A DNA stretch of 64,000 nucleotides, from the NCBI GenBank assembly GCA_040507985.1, contig JBEVNR010000023.1, positions 1-64,000 of the forward strand, written 5' to 3'. The stretch comes from JBEVNR01 sp040507985 (GTDB taxonomy: Bacteria; Pseudomonadota; Alphaproteobacteria; Rickettsiales; UBA6187). Below are positions 8,286-17,928 of this stretch, one piece after another. The translations under genes and the position numbers were made by a program. Within the stretch, counting starts at the first letter, position 1, and every line of letters starts with the position of its first letter. The notes below the pieces were generated by a model. The model saw only the letters and a list, made by a program, of their open reading frames with translations. It ran no database searches and had not been told where the DNA came from.

Positions 8286-10691
8286 TTACGCAAAAATCGA
8301 AGGAAGAGGTTCGCGCAAATCATGCGTCAAGAAATAGCCTATAAGATTCCATATTTCCTGGGGAACGTCCGTAAAACGCGCCTGATCTTTTCCGGTCAAT
8401 AACTTTTGCAACTTATAAAAAAATTCAGCCTTTTCAATACCGGAGAAATTCGTTATTTGTCTCAAAACCCTGTCGACATATTTCCACAGGCCATATCGGA
8501 GAGCATATTGCGTACATGTTTTCGCCATAGGTTCCGACATAAGGTTTGTGTACGTTTCCGACAAGCAAACAGGTTTGCCGGCGGGGCGGTAATATATGCC
8601 GGCGTTGCCTTTTATCGTCGTCATATAACGAATGGAGCCGATCTCCTCTAAAATTTGCCGTTGCAAATAGTCGTTTTGAATGCCATCGATACAATTGAAG
8701 AAGCTTATCTTTAAGTTAATCCCTACCTTCAGAAGTTCCCATGACAGGTCACCGATCGCGCGAATAATCGAAAGTACGGAATAAAAGTTGAGGATAATGG
8801 TTTCGTCACCATCCCGCGCGTGCCTTTTCACCCTTTCGTCACCATTATCGTAAAGCGCAAGCAATCCCAAATAATCAATCTCTCCGGTTGCACTCGCCTC
8901 GCGCAGCGCACAGATATCAACCGTGGTATTTTTTGCCGTCGCACTCAGTTCTTCATATGTTTGATTACGATTGCTAACGACACGAAGCCAGTATAAAAAA
9001 TCGTTCAACCATTCTTGATTCTGCGAAAACAGGTCGAAGAAATTTACTTTGCCAAATTCGTTAGCCGGAGGCAATGTTGAACAATTAAGCGTTGAGTTCA
9101 ACGTTTCCTTCCATTTGCTATCGAAACCAAACGAAATATTTGTTATCTCTCGGAGACTATGAATGATTCTCCATGCGGAAAGAATGGCGTCATACTTATT
9201 GGCGACGACAATTTCCAGAAATCGAACGTTACGCATGAAATCCTGCGTAAGGGGCGACATATTGAATGTATTGCAGAGGCGTAGACAATATTCCGTGCGG
9301 ACGGGATATAGGGCATTGACGCACTGCATACGCCGTTTTTCGAGTTCCGGATTCTTCAAAGGAGAAAAAATCTTCTCAAGAGCAGCTCGCGGGGGAGATT
9401 TGTGGCATTGCCGCAAGACCCGTCCCAATATGTCGTCAGGAACGGACGCCATCGCTTCGCAACTAAACGTGTTCCAAAATTCTATGGAGCGGTCGACCTG
9501 CGTTTGCTTGCCAAAAACCCATCTTGCCCACGCGACATAGGTTTCTATCGATACGTCAGAAACGTTATATAATTCGGTAACGGTGATTTTCCGCAAGGAA
9601 GGCCAATGTTGCGTGAACATGTTGACCTGGTCCGGAGTGACGACTATGCGCTTAAGCGTTAATTCCGTCCACGAAGGCGCGTTTTTGGCGGCGAGCGCAC
9701 TCATTTGACGTAACAAAGGAAGGCAGTGATGCGTTGGGAAAGAATTTGTGCCTAATTGTAAAATTAGGCTTTTTCCGCTATGGCTGGCTATATAGTTGGC
9801 TATCGCAATAAAAACCTCGTCTTGACGGTAGTGCGGGAAGGCAAAAAACATATCTATCGTCAATGTGCCCACGCGGAACTCTCTAAGCGCCTCTATGTCA
9901 AGGAAGCGCGTCGTCGCGTCAGGTGTATGAAAATCATCGTTACGAAGCCTAAGCGTCTTATCTTCTTCATGAGGCGGAGTCAATGACGCTATTTGTTTTG
10001 CGAAGGCGTCAAAATGGGCGTCGACGCTAAGCGAGGGAATGCGTATCCATGCGTCGACGCCCTCCGGAACCAAGGAGCGAAAAATGCACGCCTGCTTTCC
10101 TTTGCTCTGCCATACGTCAGATAATCGCTGTTTTTTGTGGCTCGGCGCGCGAACGTTCGATTCATTCGGCTTAATAGTAAGCGTCGCTTTCGCATAAGTA
10201 AACTTGCGAAGAATATAGCGAAATTTATCATGAACGTCATTAATATAATCCGTCCGATTGATAAAGAGACGAATATCGATGCATGAAACGGAATATGAAG
10301 AGGCGAGTTCGCGCGAGAAAAACTTTTTCAATACGTATAACGGAGGATATAAAAAATTCGACTCCACCTGCACGGCGTCGATCTTTTGCAATACGGCGTC
10401 GGTCAATGTTGGCACATGTTCCGTTTCCCCCGTCGGTAATATAAGGAAGGCGGAAAGATCGTAAAGGTTTGTTTGCTGATTTTTTTGTGATCGGAGAACA
10501 AGCGTAGGCAACGCCTCACTTGCACTTGCCATCGGCGGCGGCGTATAAAGCGTGCGTTTCGTTCCGAAATAGCGTTTAGGTCGAGCGTATTCCGAAGAGT
10601 ATGTGTGTTCCGTAGGAGAAAGCGATGACAATGCGTTTATTATAGACGCATTATTTAAAAAAGCGAGCGCTGCCTTTGGGAATCGACGCAT
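8286..10691 (-). CDS. Large hypothetical protein with F-box-like and LRR-like segments
   Basis: An 801-aa protein of no recognised family. Two short stretches resemble the first helix of a eukaryotic F-box: VPDDILGRVL at residues 417-426 and VPQEIWNLIGYFL at 776-788, the second just before the C-terminus and therefore too short for a full domain. Residues about 265-380 have spaced leucines and a WPSLRKITVTEL segment, reminiscent of irregular leucine-rich repeats. There is no signal peptide or membrane helix. The first codons overlap the 3' end of xseA by 37 nt; a later ATG at residue 54 (10532) would remove the overlap, and no clear ribosome site decides between them. A strong hairpin terminator follows. 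A host-directed role is an inference only. Confidence 0.7.
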   Translation of the reverse strand: MRRFPKAALAFLNNASIINALSSLSPTEHTYSSEYARPKRYFGTKRTLYTPPPMASASEALPTLVLRSQKNQQTNLYDLSAFLILPTGETEHVPTLTDAVLQKIDAVQVESNFLYPPLYVLKKFFSRELASSYSVSCIDIRLFINRTDYINDVHDKFRYILRKFTYAKATLTIKPNESNVRAPSHKKQRLSDVWQSKGKQACIFRSLVPEGVDAWIRIPSLSVDAHFDAFAKQIASLTPPHEEDKTLRLRNDDFHTPDATTRFLDIEALREFRVGTLTIDMFFAFPHYRQDEVFIAIANYIASHSGKSLILQLGTNSFPTHHCLPLLRQMSALAAKNAPSWTELTLKRIVVTPDQVNMFTQHWPSLRKITVTELYNVSDVSIETYVAWARWVFGKQTQVDRSIEFWNTFSCEAMASVPDDILGRVLRQCHKSPPRAALEKIFSPLKNPELEKRRMQCVNALYPVRTEYCLRLCNTFNMSPLTQDFMRNVRFLEIVVANKYDAILSAWRIIHSLREITNISFGFDSKWKETLNSTLNCSTLPPANEFGKVNFFDLFSQNQEWLNDFLYWLRVVSNRNQTYEELSATAKNTTVDICALREASATGEIDYLGLLALYDNGDERVKRHARDGDETIILNFYSVLSIIRAIGDLSWELLKVGINLKISFFNCIDGIQNDYLQRQILEEIGSIRYMTTIKGNAGIYYRPAGKPVCLSETYTNLMSEPMAKTCTQYALRYGLWKYVDRVLRQITNFSGIEKAEFFYKLQKLLTGKDQARFTDVPQEIWNLIGYFLTHDLREPLPSIFA

Positions 10692-11998
10692 TGTTTTTTC
10701 GCCGAAGAACGGCGACGCGTCGTGCCCCCGACGCGTGTTTCCCCGTCGCGGAAAATCACGTCAGTCGGAAGGGTGGCGTCAAAGCTTGCGGCGCTTGTAA
10801 CGATACGCCCCGATTGCCGCACCATGGCGTACCCGCGCGCGAGCGCGGCGTCGGGAGAGCACGAATCGGCCACCCTACCCACATTTTCCGCCTTATCGCG
10901 CCGCTCGTTTAGATAGCATGCCATGGAGGAGGAAAGCGCCGCCGCCGTCGCAAGCAGCGTTTTTTTGCGCCCATGCAATTGCAGCGCCTCGACGCGCAAT
11001 CCGGCGGAGGCATAGCGCAATCGCTCCTTTTTATACCGATGAAACGCAGCAAGCGAGGCGGTTAGGCGGAATTCGGCGCGCTCTAGGCGTTCGCTCGCCC
11101 GCCGATAATGCGAAAGCAACGCGGCTTGCAGGCGCTCTTCGGCCTGATCGTTTCGCATGGCGAGGTCGCGACGGACGGGAACGGCCATTTCCGCCGCGCC
11201 GGTAGGGGTCGGCGCGCGCGCGTCGGCGGCAAAATCGGCCAGGGTGACGTCCGTTTCGTGGCCGACGGCGCTAATGACGGGTATCGGACACGCCGCCACG
11301 GCCCGTACCAGCGTCTCGTCGTTGAAGCTCCATAAATCCTCTATCGATCCGCCGCCGCGCGCAAGGATGATCGTCTGCGGGCAATCGGCGGGTTTTTCCT
11401 CGCATAATTTCCGAATGCGCCCAAACGCCGCCACTATCTCCGGCACGGCTTTTTCACCTTGCACCGCTACCGGCCATATGATTACCTTCATGGGGAAGCG
11501 ATCCGCTATCCGGTGCAATATGTCGTGAACGACCGCCCCGGTCGGCGAGGTGATCACTCCCAGGCAACGCGGCAAGAACGGAATCGGACGCTTGCGCGAG
11601 ACGTCGAAAAGTCCCTCTAGGGCCAAGGCTTGCTTGCGCTTTTCGAGCATCGCCATCATGGCCCCCACGCCGGCGATTTCCACCGACTCGGCGATAAGCT
11701 GATATTTGGAACGCGCGCCGTACGAGGTGATTCTGCCGGAACAAATCGTTTCCGCCCCTTCCTGCAACGCCGCTCGGGTGGATGCCGACGCCCCGCGCCA
11801 GCACACCGCGTCAAGCGCCGCGCGCGCATCCTTGAGCGAAAAATAGGCATGGCCGGACGCGGCGATTTTTAATCCCGAAATTTCGCCGCGCACGCGCACG
11901 AAAGGATAGCGATCCTCCAGCGTGCGCTGAAGGTCGGCGGCCAATTCCCCGACGGTATATTCCGTCGGAACGTCGTGAGAGGAGGTTAGGGAAGACAT
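10655..11998 (-). CDS. xseA: Exodeoxyribonuclease VII large subunit
   Basis: Catalytic subunit of exonuclease VII, which degrades single-stranded DNA in both directions and acts in repair. From the ATG at 11998 it is 447 aa, near the usual length. An N-terminal OB-fold (YTVGELAADLQRTLE, VRGEISGLKIAASGHAYFSL) is followed by the catalytic domain with GVITSPTGAVVHDIL, IILARGGGSIEDLWSFNDE and VISAVGHETDVTLADFAAD, then a long coiled coil. An in-frame extension up to 12130 exists but reads through a palindromic repeat and matches nothing in the family, so the start at 11998 is preferred. The small subunit xseB is not in the window. The gene sits between two large unknown genes on the same strand. 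Confidence 0.95.
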   Translation of the reverse strand: MSSLTSSHDVPTEYTVGELAADLQRTLEDRYPFVRVRGEISGLKIAASGHAYFSLKDARAALDAVCWRGASASTRAALQEGAETICSGRITSYGARSKYQLIAESVEIAGVGAMMAMLEKRKQALALEGLFDVSRKRPIPFLPRCLGVITSPTGAVVHDILHRIADRFPMKVIIWPVAVQGEKAVPEIVAAFGRIRKLCEEKPADCPQTIILARGGGSIEDLWSFNDETLVRAVAACPIPVISAVGHETDVTLADFAADARAPTPTGAAEMAVPVRRDLAMRNDQAEERLQAALLSHYRRASERLERAEFRLTASLAAFHRYKKERLRYASAGLRVEALQLHGRKKTLLATAAALSSSMACYLNERRDKAENVGRVADSCSPDAALARGYAMVRQSGRIVTSAASFDATLPTDVIFRDGETRVGGTTRRRSSAKKQCVDSQRQRSLF

Positions 11999-12024
11999 GC
12001 GGAAATCATATAGCGTTTTCTTTA

Positions 12025-12057
12025 GATCGTCATTCCGCTTTCGCGGAAATGACGATC
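12025..12057. repeat. Palindromic repeat upstream of xseA
   Basis: GATCGTCATTCCGC and GCGGAAATGACGATC form a near-perfect hairpin (one bulged A) around a TTTC loop. It shares the CGTCATTCC...GGAATGACG core of the MITE-like elements but lacks their CAGGG termini. A T-rich stretch follows on the plus strand. It lies 27 nt upstream of the xseA start, so it could affect its leader, or it may simply be a repeat remnant. Confidence 0.55.
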
Positions 12058-12214
12058 TTTTTTTATTTTTTTTTACGAAATAGCCAAACGCATCGAACGC
12101 AAGAGACAAACGCACTAACGAAAAAATCATAACAAAATGTATGCGACCGGCGCATGTTTGGCGTCAAGGGCTAACCTGATTGCCACCATCGATAAGAACA
12201 ACGGAATTTCCGTT

Positions 12215-14251
12215 CTATTGACGTTGCGCCAGACTTTGTTCGGCGGCGAGCGCCTCTAAATATTCGTCTACGCTCATTCCGATTGCCGCCGCTTTTGCTG
12301 CGATATCATTGCTGTTGGAGGTTCCGGACGCGGAGCCTCGGTTGACCGCCGGAACGGGGCCGCCATGAACCCATGCCATCTCTTGTTCGGTTAAAGCAAA
12401 AGAATCTTGAGAAGCGTCTTGGGAAACGCTTCCCGACTCTTCTTTCTCCTTCTCTATTTTTTCGATCTTATTGCAAATAACACACAATGCGTTAAGTATA
12501 AAAATCTTTTGGGGAGAATGGGCGAAGGCATCAAGGCATTCCGCTATCGTGGAGTCTTGCGCTTTGCGCTTTCCTTTTCCTTTTTGCTGCATAGGCATTA
12601 TTTCTTCCGCCCATTCCGTCGTTTCTTGGGTAATTTGGCGAATGCAATCAATGAAAAGACGATGGAATTCGGATCTTTTGATTAGTTCTTGACATTCTAC
12701 TATCACATTGAAGGCCATCGATAGTTGTTCTCCCTGCCATAAACCTTGATCAGAATAATGAGTTAGATATGCAATAACATTTGCACACCAATCAATGTTG
12801 GAGGTCATATTGCCTTCCTCCACAGACTTATCCTCAAGAGATTCAGGCGTTTCGGCGCTAATTTGGCAAGACTCCGCTTGCTGTCGTATATTTTCCGGAA
12901 ACAATGCGAAGGCTCTTTGCGCCTTTTTCATAGAATCATCCTGCACTCTCGTGTAGAAAAGCAATCCATAATCAATCGCCTGCTTGATGAGCAGGTCTGT
13001 GCACTGTTTTTTGGTTTCTTCAAACGCGATTATTTTAGCCAAGCATGCGTATCCCGGCAAATTTTGAACGTCGACGTTAGCAATTAACGTATCGTCGCTC
13101 CAGTTCTCGGCAATGGGCAATGCGTAGAGGCTATCAACATCGTCCCTCGCTTGTTTAAATGCGGATGCAGCGAGACATAGCGTTGCATTGTCTGTAGGGA
13201 TATCCTTGTTTAGTCTCACGCACTCCAAAATTTGCGTATAGCCTTTGCTTTTTTCGGAGTCAATGCAAGAATCAGAAGCCAATAGAAGCATGAGGGCATA
13301 GTGCGAATCGCCTTTGTTTTCAGTCAATCCGTACGCTTCGGCGGCCTCTTTCAATTTTTTCCAAAAATAGGATGGACGCTGAGTCTTTGATTGTGGCCTC
13401 AAAGGCGTACTTCCGGCGCCGGACAAGGCAGAACTCATCTTGTTAAGAAAACCTGCGACCATTCCCAAAAATTCGGCGTTCAGCATATTCTTATCATGTG
13501 TAGGCGATTGTTCGAGTTCTTTTAAAAATTTGGTTAAATGCCCAGCCTGGCGACAACCAATGATGATATTGTCGGTTTCGATTCCTATAAATTCGCTGGC
13601 CGTAGCGCGTGCAATTCCTACATCTCGGATAAGCAATGTCTTGAAATCGCTTCTTGCTTTCAAAGGAGAAATGATTGCATACGCCGTTTTTAACGCGTCT
13701 GTCCAATGCGAGAAGGAGGCGGGCAATGCGGTCTCCGGAGAAGGATCAAGCGAAAGCATGGCATGATAGATCTCACCCAAGAGGTGGTAGTTAATCAAAT
13801 TAACCGAAGAAAATCCAAAAGCGTTAAGACGATTAAACGCTTCCATCGCGAATATTGTCGAGACGTTGGTGTCGTTAGAGAATTCCTCAAGCTTTTTGAT
13901 CTCGTTTTCGTTGAAGCTGCGACAGGGAATGTTTCTGGCCGCGTTCAAGCATAGGGTAAGGTCTTCCAATATCTCGAAGTCCTCTTCGATGAAGCCGATA
14001 ATATGCACCGTCATATTCTTCTGTTCGTCGGAAAGCGGAGACGTGGATGCGTCAGGTTTGGGAGCTTGTTGGAGAGTTTCTCCTGTAACGGTCCTGATTG
14101 TGATAGTTTTTGGCGGAGACTTACCCAGCAGTCTTCTCGCCGCATCGCACGCCTCTCGCTGCATTTGGCTATTTTCTTCCTTAAGCGAAAGAGGGCATAT
14201 GGCCAAAAGGCGCAACACCCGCCCTACGGGCAAATCGTCGTGAGACGCCAT
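12215..14251 (-). CDS. Large hypothetical protein
   Basis: A 678-aa soluble protein of no recognised family. It is mostly helical in appearance, with no signal peptide or membrane segment. The N-terminus is MASHDDLPVGRVLRLLAIC, followed by a charged region. A lysine-rich patch (MQQKGKGKRKAQ) lies around residues 560-570 and an E/K-rich helix at about 600-615. The last 60 residues include a Gly/Ser/Asn linker and an alanine-rich helix with IGMSVDEYLEALAAEQ. Base composition is lower in G+C than the neighbouring xseA by eye. It is the second of two large unknown genes bracketing xseA on the minus strand. No function is proposed. Confidence 0.7.
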   Translation of the reverse strand: MASHDDLPVGRVLRLLAICPLSLKEENSQMQREACDAARRLLGKSPPKTITIRTVTGETLQQAPKPDASTSPLSDEQKNMTVHIIGFIEEDFEILEDLTLCLNAARNIPCRSFNENEIKKLEEFSNDTNVSTIFAMEAFNRLNAFGFSSVNLINYHLLGEIYHAMLSLDPSPETALPASFSHWTDALKTAYAIISPLKARSDFKTLLIRDVGIARATASEFIGIETDNIIIGCRQAGHLTKFLKELEQSPTHDKNMLNAEFLGMVAGFLNKMSSALSGAGSTPLRPQSKTQRPSYFWKKLKEAAEAYGLTENKGDSHYALMLLLASDSCIDSEKSKGYTQILECVRLNKDIPTDNATLCLAASAFKQARDDVDSLYALPIAENWSDDTLIANVDVQNLPGYACLAKIIAFEETKKQCTDLLIKQAIDYGLLFYTRVQDDSMKKAQRAFALFPENIRQQAESCQISAETPESLEDKSVEEGNMTSNIDWCANVIAYLTHYSDQGLWQGEQLSMAFNVIVECQELIKRSEFHRLFIDCIRQITQETTEWAEEIMPMQQKGKGKRKAQDSTIAECLDAFAHSPQKIFILNALCVICNKIEKIEKEKEESGSVSQDASQDSFALTEQEMAWVHGGPVPAVNRGSASGTSNSNDIAAKAAAIGMSVDEYLEALAAEQSLAQRQ

Positions 14252-14380
14252 GGAGCAAGCAGAGTGAATCCGCTTTAAGGGGCGTAACGGAAAGGCTTTT
14301 CTTATATCACCGGAAAAAACAAAGAAACGTGTATGATGCCATCATACGTTAACTTTTTTTAAAAAGCCATGTTTTTTTAC

Positions 14381-14403
14381 GCATTAATTCATGTTTTACC
14401 CTG
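14381..14403. repeat. Solo terminal repeat of the MITE-like family
   Basis: Reverse-complemented, this reads CAGGGTAAAACATGAATTAA and continues TGCG, matching the terminal inverted repeat of the elements at 3144-3378 and 39613-39658. No matching left end is visible within the preceding 130 bp, so it is a degenerate or truncated copy. It lies upstream of the popZ promoter. Confidence 0.5.
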
Positions 14404-14433
14404 ATTTCGCCGTGAAAGCGTCGCAGTTATGGC

Positions 14434-14461
14434 TTTTCATTAACGCGCGATGCGCTATACT
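14434..14461 (+). promoter_or_regulatory. Possible sigma70 promoter for popZ
   Basis: TATACT (14456-14461) is a good -10 box. TTTTCA (14434-14439) stands 16 bp upstream as a moderate -35. Predicted transcription from about 14468 leaves 13 nt before the first possible ATG (14481) and 43 nt before the second (14511), which favours the second as the popZ start. Confidence 0.4.
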
Positions 14462-14510
14462 ATAAGCGCCATGCGCGCGTATGGAGCCTAAACGGAATCT
14501 TTATCTTTGT

Positions 14511-15494
14511 ATGCCTCAGACAAAACGATCGGACCATGCCGCCGCTTCCCCCGCTCCGTCGATGGAAGAAATACTCAACTCGATTCGCGGCGTTATCGGC
14601 GATGCGGAAAAACGCAGCGCGTCCGGCTTTTCCTCGGGCGGCGAAGACGACGACGTGCTCGATCTGACGATGGAAATTCCGGGCGACATTTCTTCCGGAC
14701 TCGGAGCGCCCGAAGAGGACGACGCGCTCGTGCTGGAGGCGGAAATAGAAAGCGACGAGGAATTGGAGTTTCTTTCGCCCCCCGCCGTCCCTGCTTCCCC
14801 CGTTGCCGACAAACGCAACAAAGAAGAAAAAGCCGAAAAAATAGAGACGCCGTCCGCCGCGCTTCCGGAAGCCGACGAACGGGACGACGATTTTCTTGAC
14901 GCGCTGCTTACCGACAACGAGGGAAAAACCCTTTCCGCACAACAAGACGCACCCAAAAAGCAGGCCCCGGACAATATTTTCGCCGCCACCGGCGAAGAAG
15001 AAAGCGCCTTGGAAGAAATTACCGTCACGGAGGAAGAATTGCCGGACGAAGGCGGGGCGGAGCCGGAGATGACGGCGGAAGAGCTGGAAAGCCTCGCGGA
15101 GGATACCGCTCCGACGCCCAAGGAAGCGCCGAAAGCCGAGGAAAAGCCCGTAGCCTCCGTCTCCCCTCCTTCCGCCGGCGCGGAAAAGGAGGATAAACTT
15201 GAAAAGCCCCGTAAAATTCCTGCTCCGTCCATGCCCGTCGGCGCACCGATGCGGCGCCTGCTCGAAGACAAGGCCGCCGCCGAAACCGCGCTGGCGCTGC
15301 GCGACCTGGTGAAGAACATTCCGCGCCGCCGCCACGACTCGCCCGGGCTGCGCGTGGACACCACGCTCGAGGCGCTCGTCATCGAAACGATTAAGCCGTA
15401 CCTCGCCGAATGGCTTAACGAAAATCTCGCAGATATCGTCAAGCAATTGGTGTCCAAGGAAATTAAAAAATTACTGCCGGACGAGGACGAATGA
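14511..15494 (+). CDS. popZ: Polar organising protein PopZ-like (DUF2497)
   Basis: Alphaproteobacterial polar scaffold that self-assembles at the cell pole and anchors chromosome-partition and cell-cycle proteins. The N-terminal helix SMEEILNSIRGVIGD is the family's client-binding motif. The middle, about residues 40-240, is a long disordered stretch rich in E, D, P and A, as expected. The C-terminal DUF2497 helices (ALRDLVKNIPRRR, TTLEALVIETIKPYLAEWL, ENLADIVKQLVSKEI) mediate oligomerisation. Without the 10 upstream residues it is 327 aa, longer than Caulobacter PopZ because of the acidic linker. In many relatives valS follows; here an ankyrin gene overlaps its stop by 4 bp. An alternative start at 14481 cannot be excluded. 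Confidence 0.9.
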   Translation: MPQTKRSDHAAASPAPSMEEILNSIRGVIGDAEKRSASGFSSGGEDDDVLDLTMEIPGDISSGLGAPEEDDALVLEAEIESDEELEFLSPPAVPASPVADKRNKEEKAEKIETPSAALPEADERDDDFLDALLTDNEGKTLSAQQDAPKKQAPDNIFAATGEEESALEEITVTEEELPDEGGAEPEMTAEELESLAEDTAPTPKEAPKAEEKPVASVSPPSAGAEKEDKLEKPRKIPAPSMPVGAPMRRLLEDKAAAETALALRDLVKNIPRRRHDSPGLRVDTTLEALVIETIKPYLAEWLNENLADIVKQLVSKEIKKLLPDEDE

Positions 15495-17818
15495 AAAAGT
15501 GGGGGTTCTCCGTAGGCGCGTCCGTTACTCCGCCTGCCTCCTTCGGCGTCGGACGTCGTTTTGCATGTTTATGCGCCACCGCCCTTGCCGCCGGAACGTT
15601 TGCCGCCCGGGCGCAAAGTCCGGGATCGTTGCCCGACTTCAACCTTCCGCCCCCGCCGGAAGCGAAGCAAGAAAAAATAACGCCGGAATTGCTGCTTCCC
15701 GAATCCGCTCCGCCGCCTTCCGTCGACGCGGAAGAGACGAAAATTCCCGCGCCCGAACCGATCGCCATCACCCCGAAAGACTTGCCCAAGGCCGACGCGC
15801 CGGCCGCCTCGAAAAAGAACGAAGGCGAATCGTTCAACCAAAACTCTCCCTACGGCAACATCAGCAACACGCCGGCCGCAAAGGATTTGGCGCCCGCGCC
15901 GGACGCCAGGCCAAAAAAAGGACAGACGGTGACTTCTCCCCCCCTAAGCAATCCGGCGCCGGAAGGGCAAGACCCGGTCGATAAATATAAATACCGCCCC
16001 TCGCACTCCCCCGCCTATGCGAAGCAATATAAAATAGAGAATTTGCACTTGCCTTCGGTGGAGTACGAATCGGACTATATCCGCTTGTTTTTCGACGCCG
16101 TGGCCGCCGACAACGTGGACGCGGTGCGCGGATTGTTCTCGTATTTTAAAACGACGGAATTTCGCGACGCCTCCCAAAACACCCCGCTCATGTATGCCTG
16201 CATGTTAGGCCGCCGGCGCATGGTGGAAATATTGCTCGGCATGGGGGCCAACCCGAACAGCTACAACCGCTATCGCGTCACGCCGCTCATGATTGCGGCG
16301 AAGGAAAAGCGGCACGACTTCGCCTCGTTGTTGTTGCATTACGACGCGACGCCGGACCTGACGGATAAATTCGGCCATACCGCCCTGATGTACGCCGCCT
16401 CGGCCAATTCTCCGGAAACGGTGCTGCTGCTTGCCCGGTACGGCGCCGACTTGAACGCCGCGCGCTATTCCGACGGAAGTTCCGCCCTGCATTTGGCGGT
16501 GCATTACAATAACCCCGAAGCCGGGTACATGCTGATGAAAAACGGCGCGAATCCGGACGTCATGAACGCCCATCGCATTACGCCCCTTATGCTGGCGGCC
16601 AACTATAATAACGGCGTATTGGCGCGGTTGCTGCTTAAATTTAACGCCGACCCGTATCTTATCGACCGCAAGGGGCGCACGGCGGAAAATTTCGCGTGGG
16701 CGAGGAAAAACTTTACGTTGGCGCGGACGCTTAGCCGCTATCGCTTCGACCGCGACGCGCAACTGCGCGCCCGTCCGCCCCGCCCTATCGCCCCGATGCG
16801 GACCGAGCCGCAAGAGACGCCCTACCCGCCGCCGCCTTATTACGCACAGCCGCAATATAATCCGTATAATAACGGGTACGGACGCTCGCAGCCCATTCCT
16901 CCCGCCGCGCCCGGCTACGACGCCGCCCCGCCGCCTTACGCGCCTCCGGCCTATGACGGACAAAAAACGCTCCGTTCGCTCGGGGAGGGCTACGATTATA
17001 GCGACCAAGACAATAGCTCCCCTTACGCCTCGGAACCAATTCCGGAAGACCAAGGTTACGTGCCGGAGCGTTCCTCCGGCGACAAGCCCCGCGTCCGGCC
17101 GACTCCCGTTCCCGTGTTAAAGCCGGAGCCGCCTACGGTCCCTGCCGTCCCCGCTACTCCGCCGCCGGCGAAAGAGCCGGGAGCCTACGTGCCGCCGCCT
17201 TACGCGCCTCCTCCGGCGATCGAGGCTGCTCCCGTGCCGAAAACGGAAAAGCCGGCGAAAAAACCGACGCCGTCGGACGCGCCGACGATAGAAATTCCTC
17301 CCAAGCGCACGCCTCCGCCCGCGCTTGACAAAACGGTGACGGCGCCGCTAGAGCGCACCCCTCCGCCTCCGCCCGAGCCTAAACAAGAACCCGCCGTTCC
17401 GCCTTCCCCCGCTTCGCAAGCCGCGCCTGAGCCGATGCCGAGCGACCTTATCGAAGAATTCAACGACGTGCGCGCCGCCCCGCCGCCTCCGCCGTCTCCT
17501 TCCGGCAAGGAGGCCCCGTTCTCCATCGTGAACGAACCCAAGGAAACGGAGTTCAGCAAACAAGAGTTGGAAGAAATGCAGCGCATTCTGCGCGATCTGG
17601 AAAAACAAGACGGAGGCGCTTCGACGCCCGCGCCGCCGCCTTCCGTCGCCGCTCCCCCCGCACCGAAAAACAACGACGGCGCCGCTTCGCACGAACGTGC
17701 GTCCCCGCCTTCCCCGACCGGAACGGAAGAGGGTCAAGAAGATTCCCAAAGGGTGGAGATGTTGGAAAATTTCTATAATTCGATGAAAAAAGAAATAGAC
17801 GGCGCTACAAAACGATAG
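15491..17818 (+). CDS. Exported ankyrin-repeat protein with long proline-rich tail
   Basis: A 775-aa protein. The N-terminus has a basic start, a hydrophobic stretch (FACLCATALAAGTFA) and an ARA-Q cleavage site near residue 41, so it is probably exported. Residues about 45-175 are proline-rich. Residues about 196-417 hold some six ankyrin repeats, for example TPLMYACMLGRRRMVEILL, TPLMIAAKEKRHDFASLLL, ALHLAVHYNNPEAGYMLM and TPLMLAANYNNGVLARLLL. Residues 430-720 are again very rich in P, A, Y and E, followed by a short helical C-terminus. It overlaps popZ by 4 bp (ATGA), so translation is probably coupled. Ankyrin repeats bind proteins; the partner is unknown. Periplasmic scaffold and secreted effector are both possible. 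Confidence 0.85.
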   Translation: MKKWGFSVGASVTPPASFGVGRRFACLCATALAAGTFAARAQSPGSLPDFNLPPPPEAKQEKITPELLLPESAPPPSVDAEETKIPAPEPIAITPKDLPKADAPAASKKNEGESFNQNSPYGNISNTPAAKDLAPAPDARPKKGQTVTSPPLSNPAPEGQDPVDKYKYRPSHSPAYAKQYKIENLHLPSVEYESDYIRLFFDAVAADNVDAVRGLFSYFKTTEFRDASQNTPLMYACMLGRRRMVEILLGMGANPNSYNRYRVTPLMIAAKEKRHDFASLLLHYDATPDLTDKFGHTALMYAASANSPETVLLLARYGADLNAARYSDGSSALHLAVHYNNPEAGYMLMKNGANPDVMNAHRITPLMLAANYNNGVLARLLLKFNADPYLIDRKGRTAENFAWARKNFTLARTLSRYRFDRDAQLRARPPRPIAPMRTEPQETPYPPPPYYAQPQYNPYNNGYGRSQPIPPAAPGYDAAPPPYAPPAYDGQKTLRSLGEGYDYSDQDNSSPYASEPIPEDQGYVPERSSGDKPRVRPTPVPVLKPEPPTVPAVPATPPPAKEPGAYVPPPYAPPPAIEAAPVPKTEKPAKKPTPSDAPTIEIPPKRTPPPALDKTVTAPLERTPPPPPEPKQEPAVPPSPASQAAPEPMPSDLIEEFNDVRAAPPPPPSPSGKEAPFSIVNEPKETEFSKQELEEMQRILRDLEKQDGGASTPAPPPSVAAPPAPKNNDGAASHERASPPSPTGTEEGQEDSQRVEMLENFYNSMKKEIDGATKR

Positions 17819-17928
17819 ATTTTTAATATGCAGTCAATCCGTTTTAGACTGATTCAGCCCGATTAAATGTGCTGAATGCGCTAAATTAGCGCGAATCATA
17901 TTTTGTGATAAGGCCGAAGCGTAAAGAA

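Noticed and set aside
11999..12130. Longer XseA reading frame starting at 12130
   Set aside because: The extra 44 residues read through a palindromic repeat, are basic and low in complexity, and have no counterpart in the family.
14331..14347. Short palindrome GTATGATG/CATCATAC upstream of popZ
   Set aside because: An 8-bp dyad alone is too common to call an operator, and no second copy was found near a regulated gene.
14481..14510. PopZ start ten codons upstream
   Set aside because: The predicted promoter leaves only about 13 nt of leader, and the family begins close to the second Met; it is kept only as an alternative.
15240..17750. Long antisense frames opposite popZ and the ankyrin gene
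   Set aside because: They are by-products of the GC-rich, proline- and acid-rich sense codons and show only Ser/Gly/Arg low-complexity translations.
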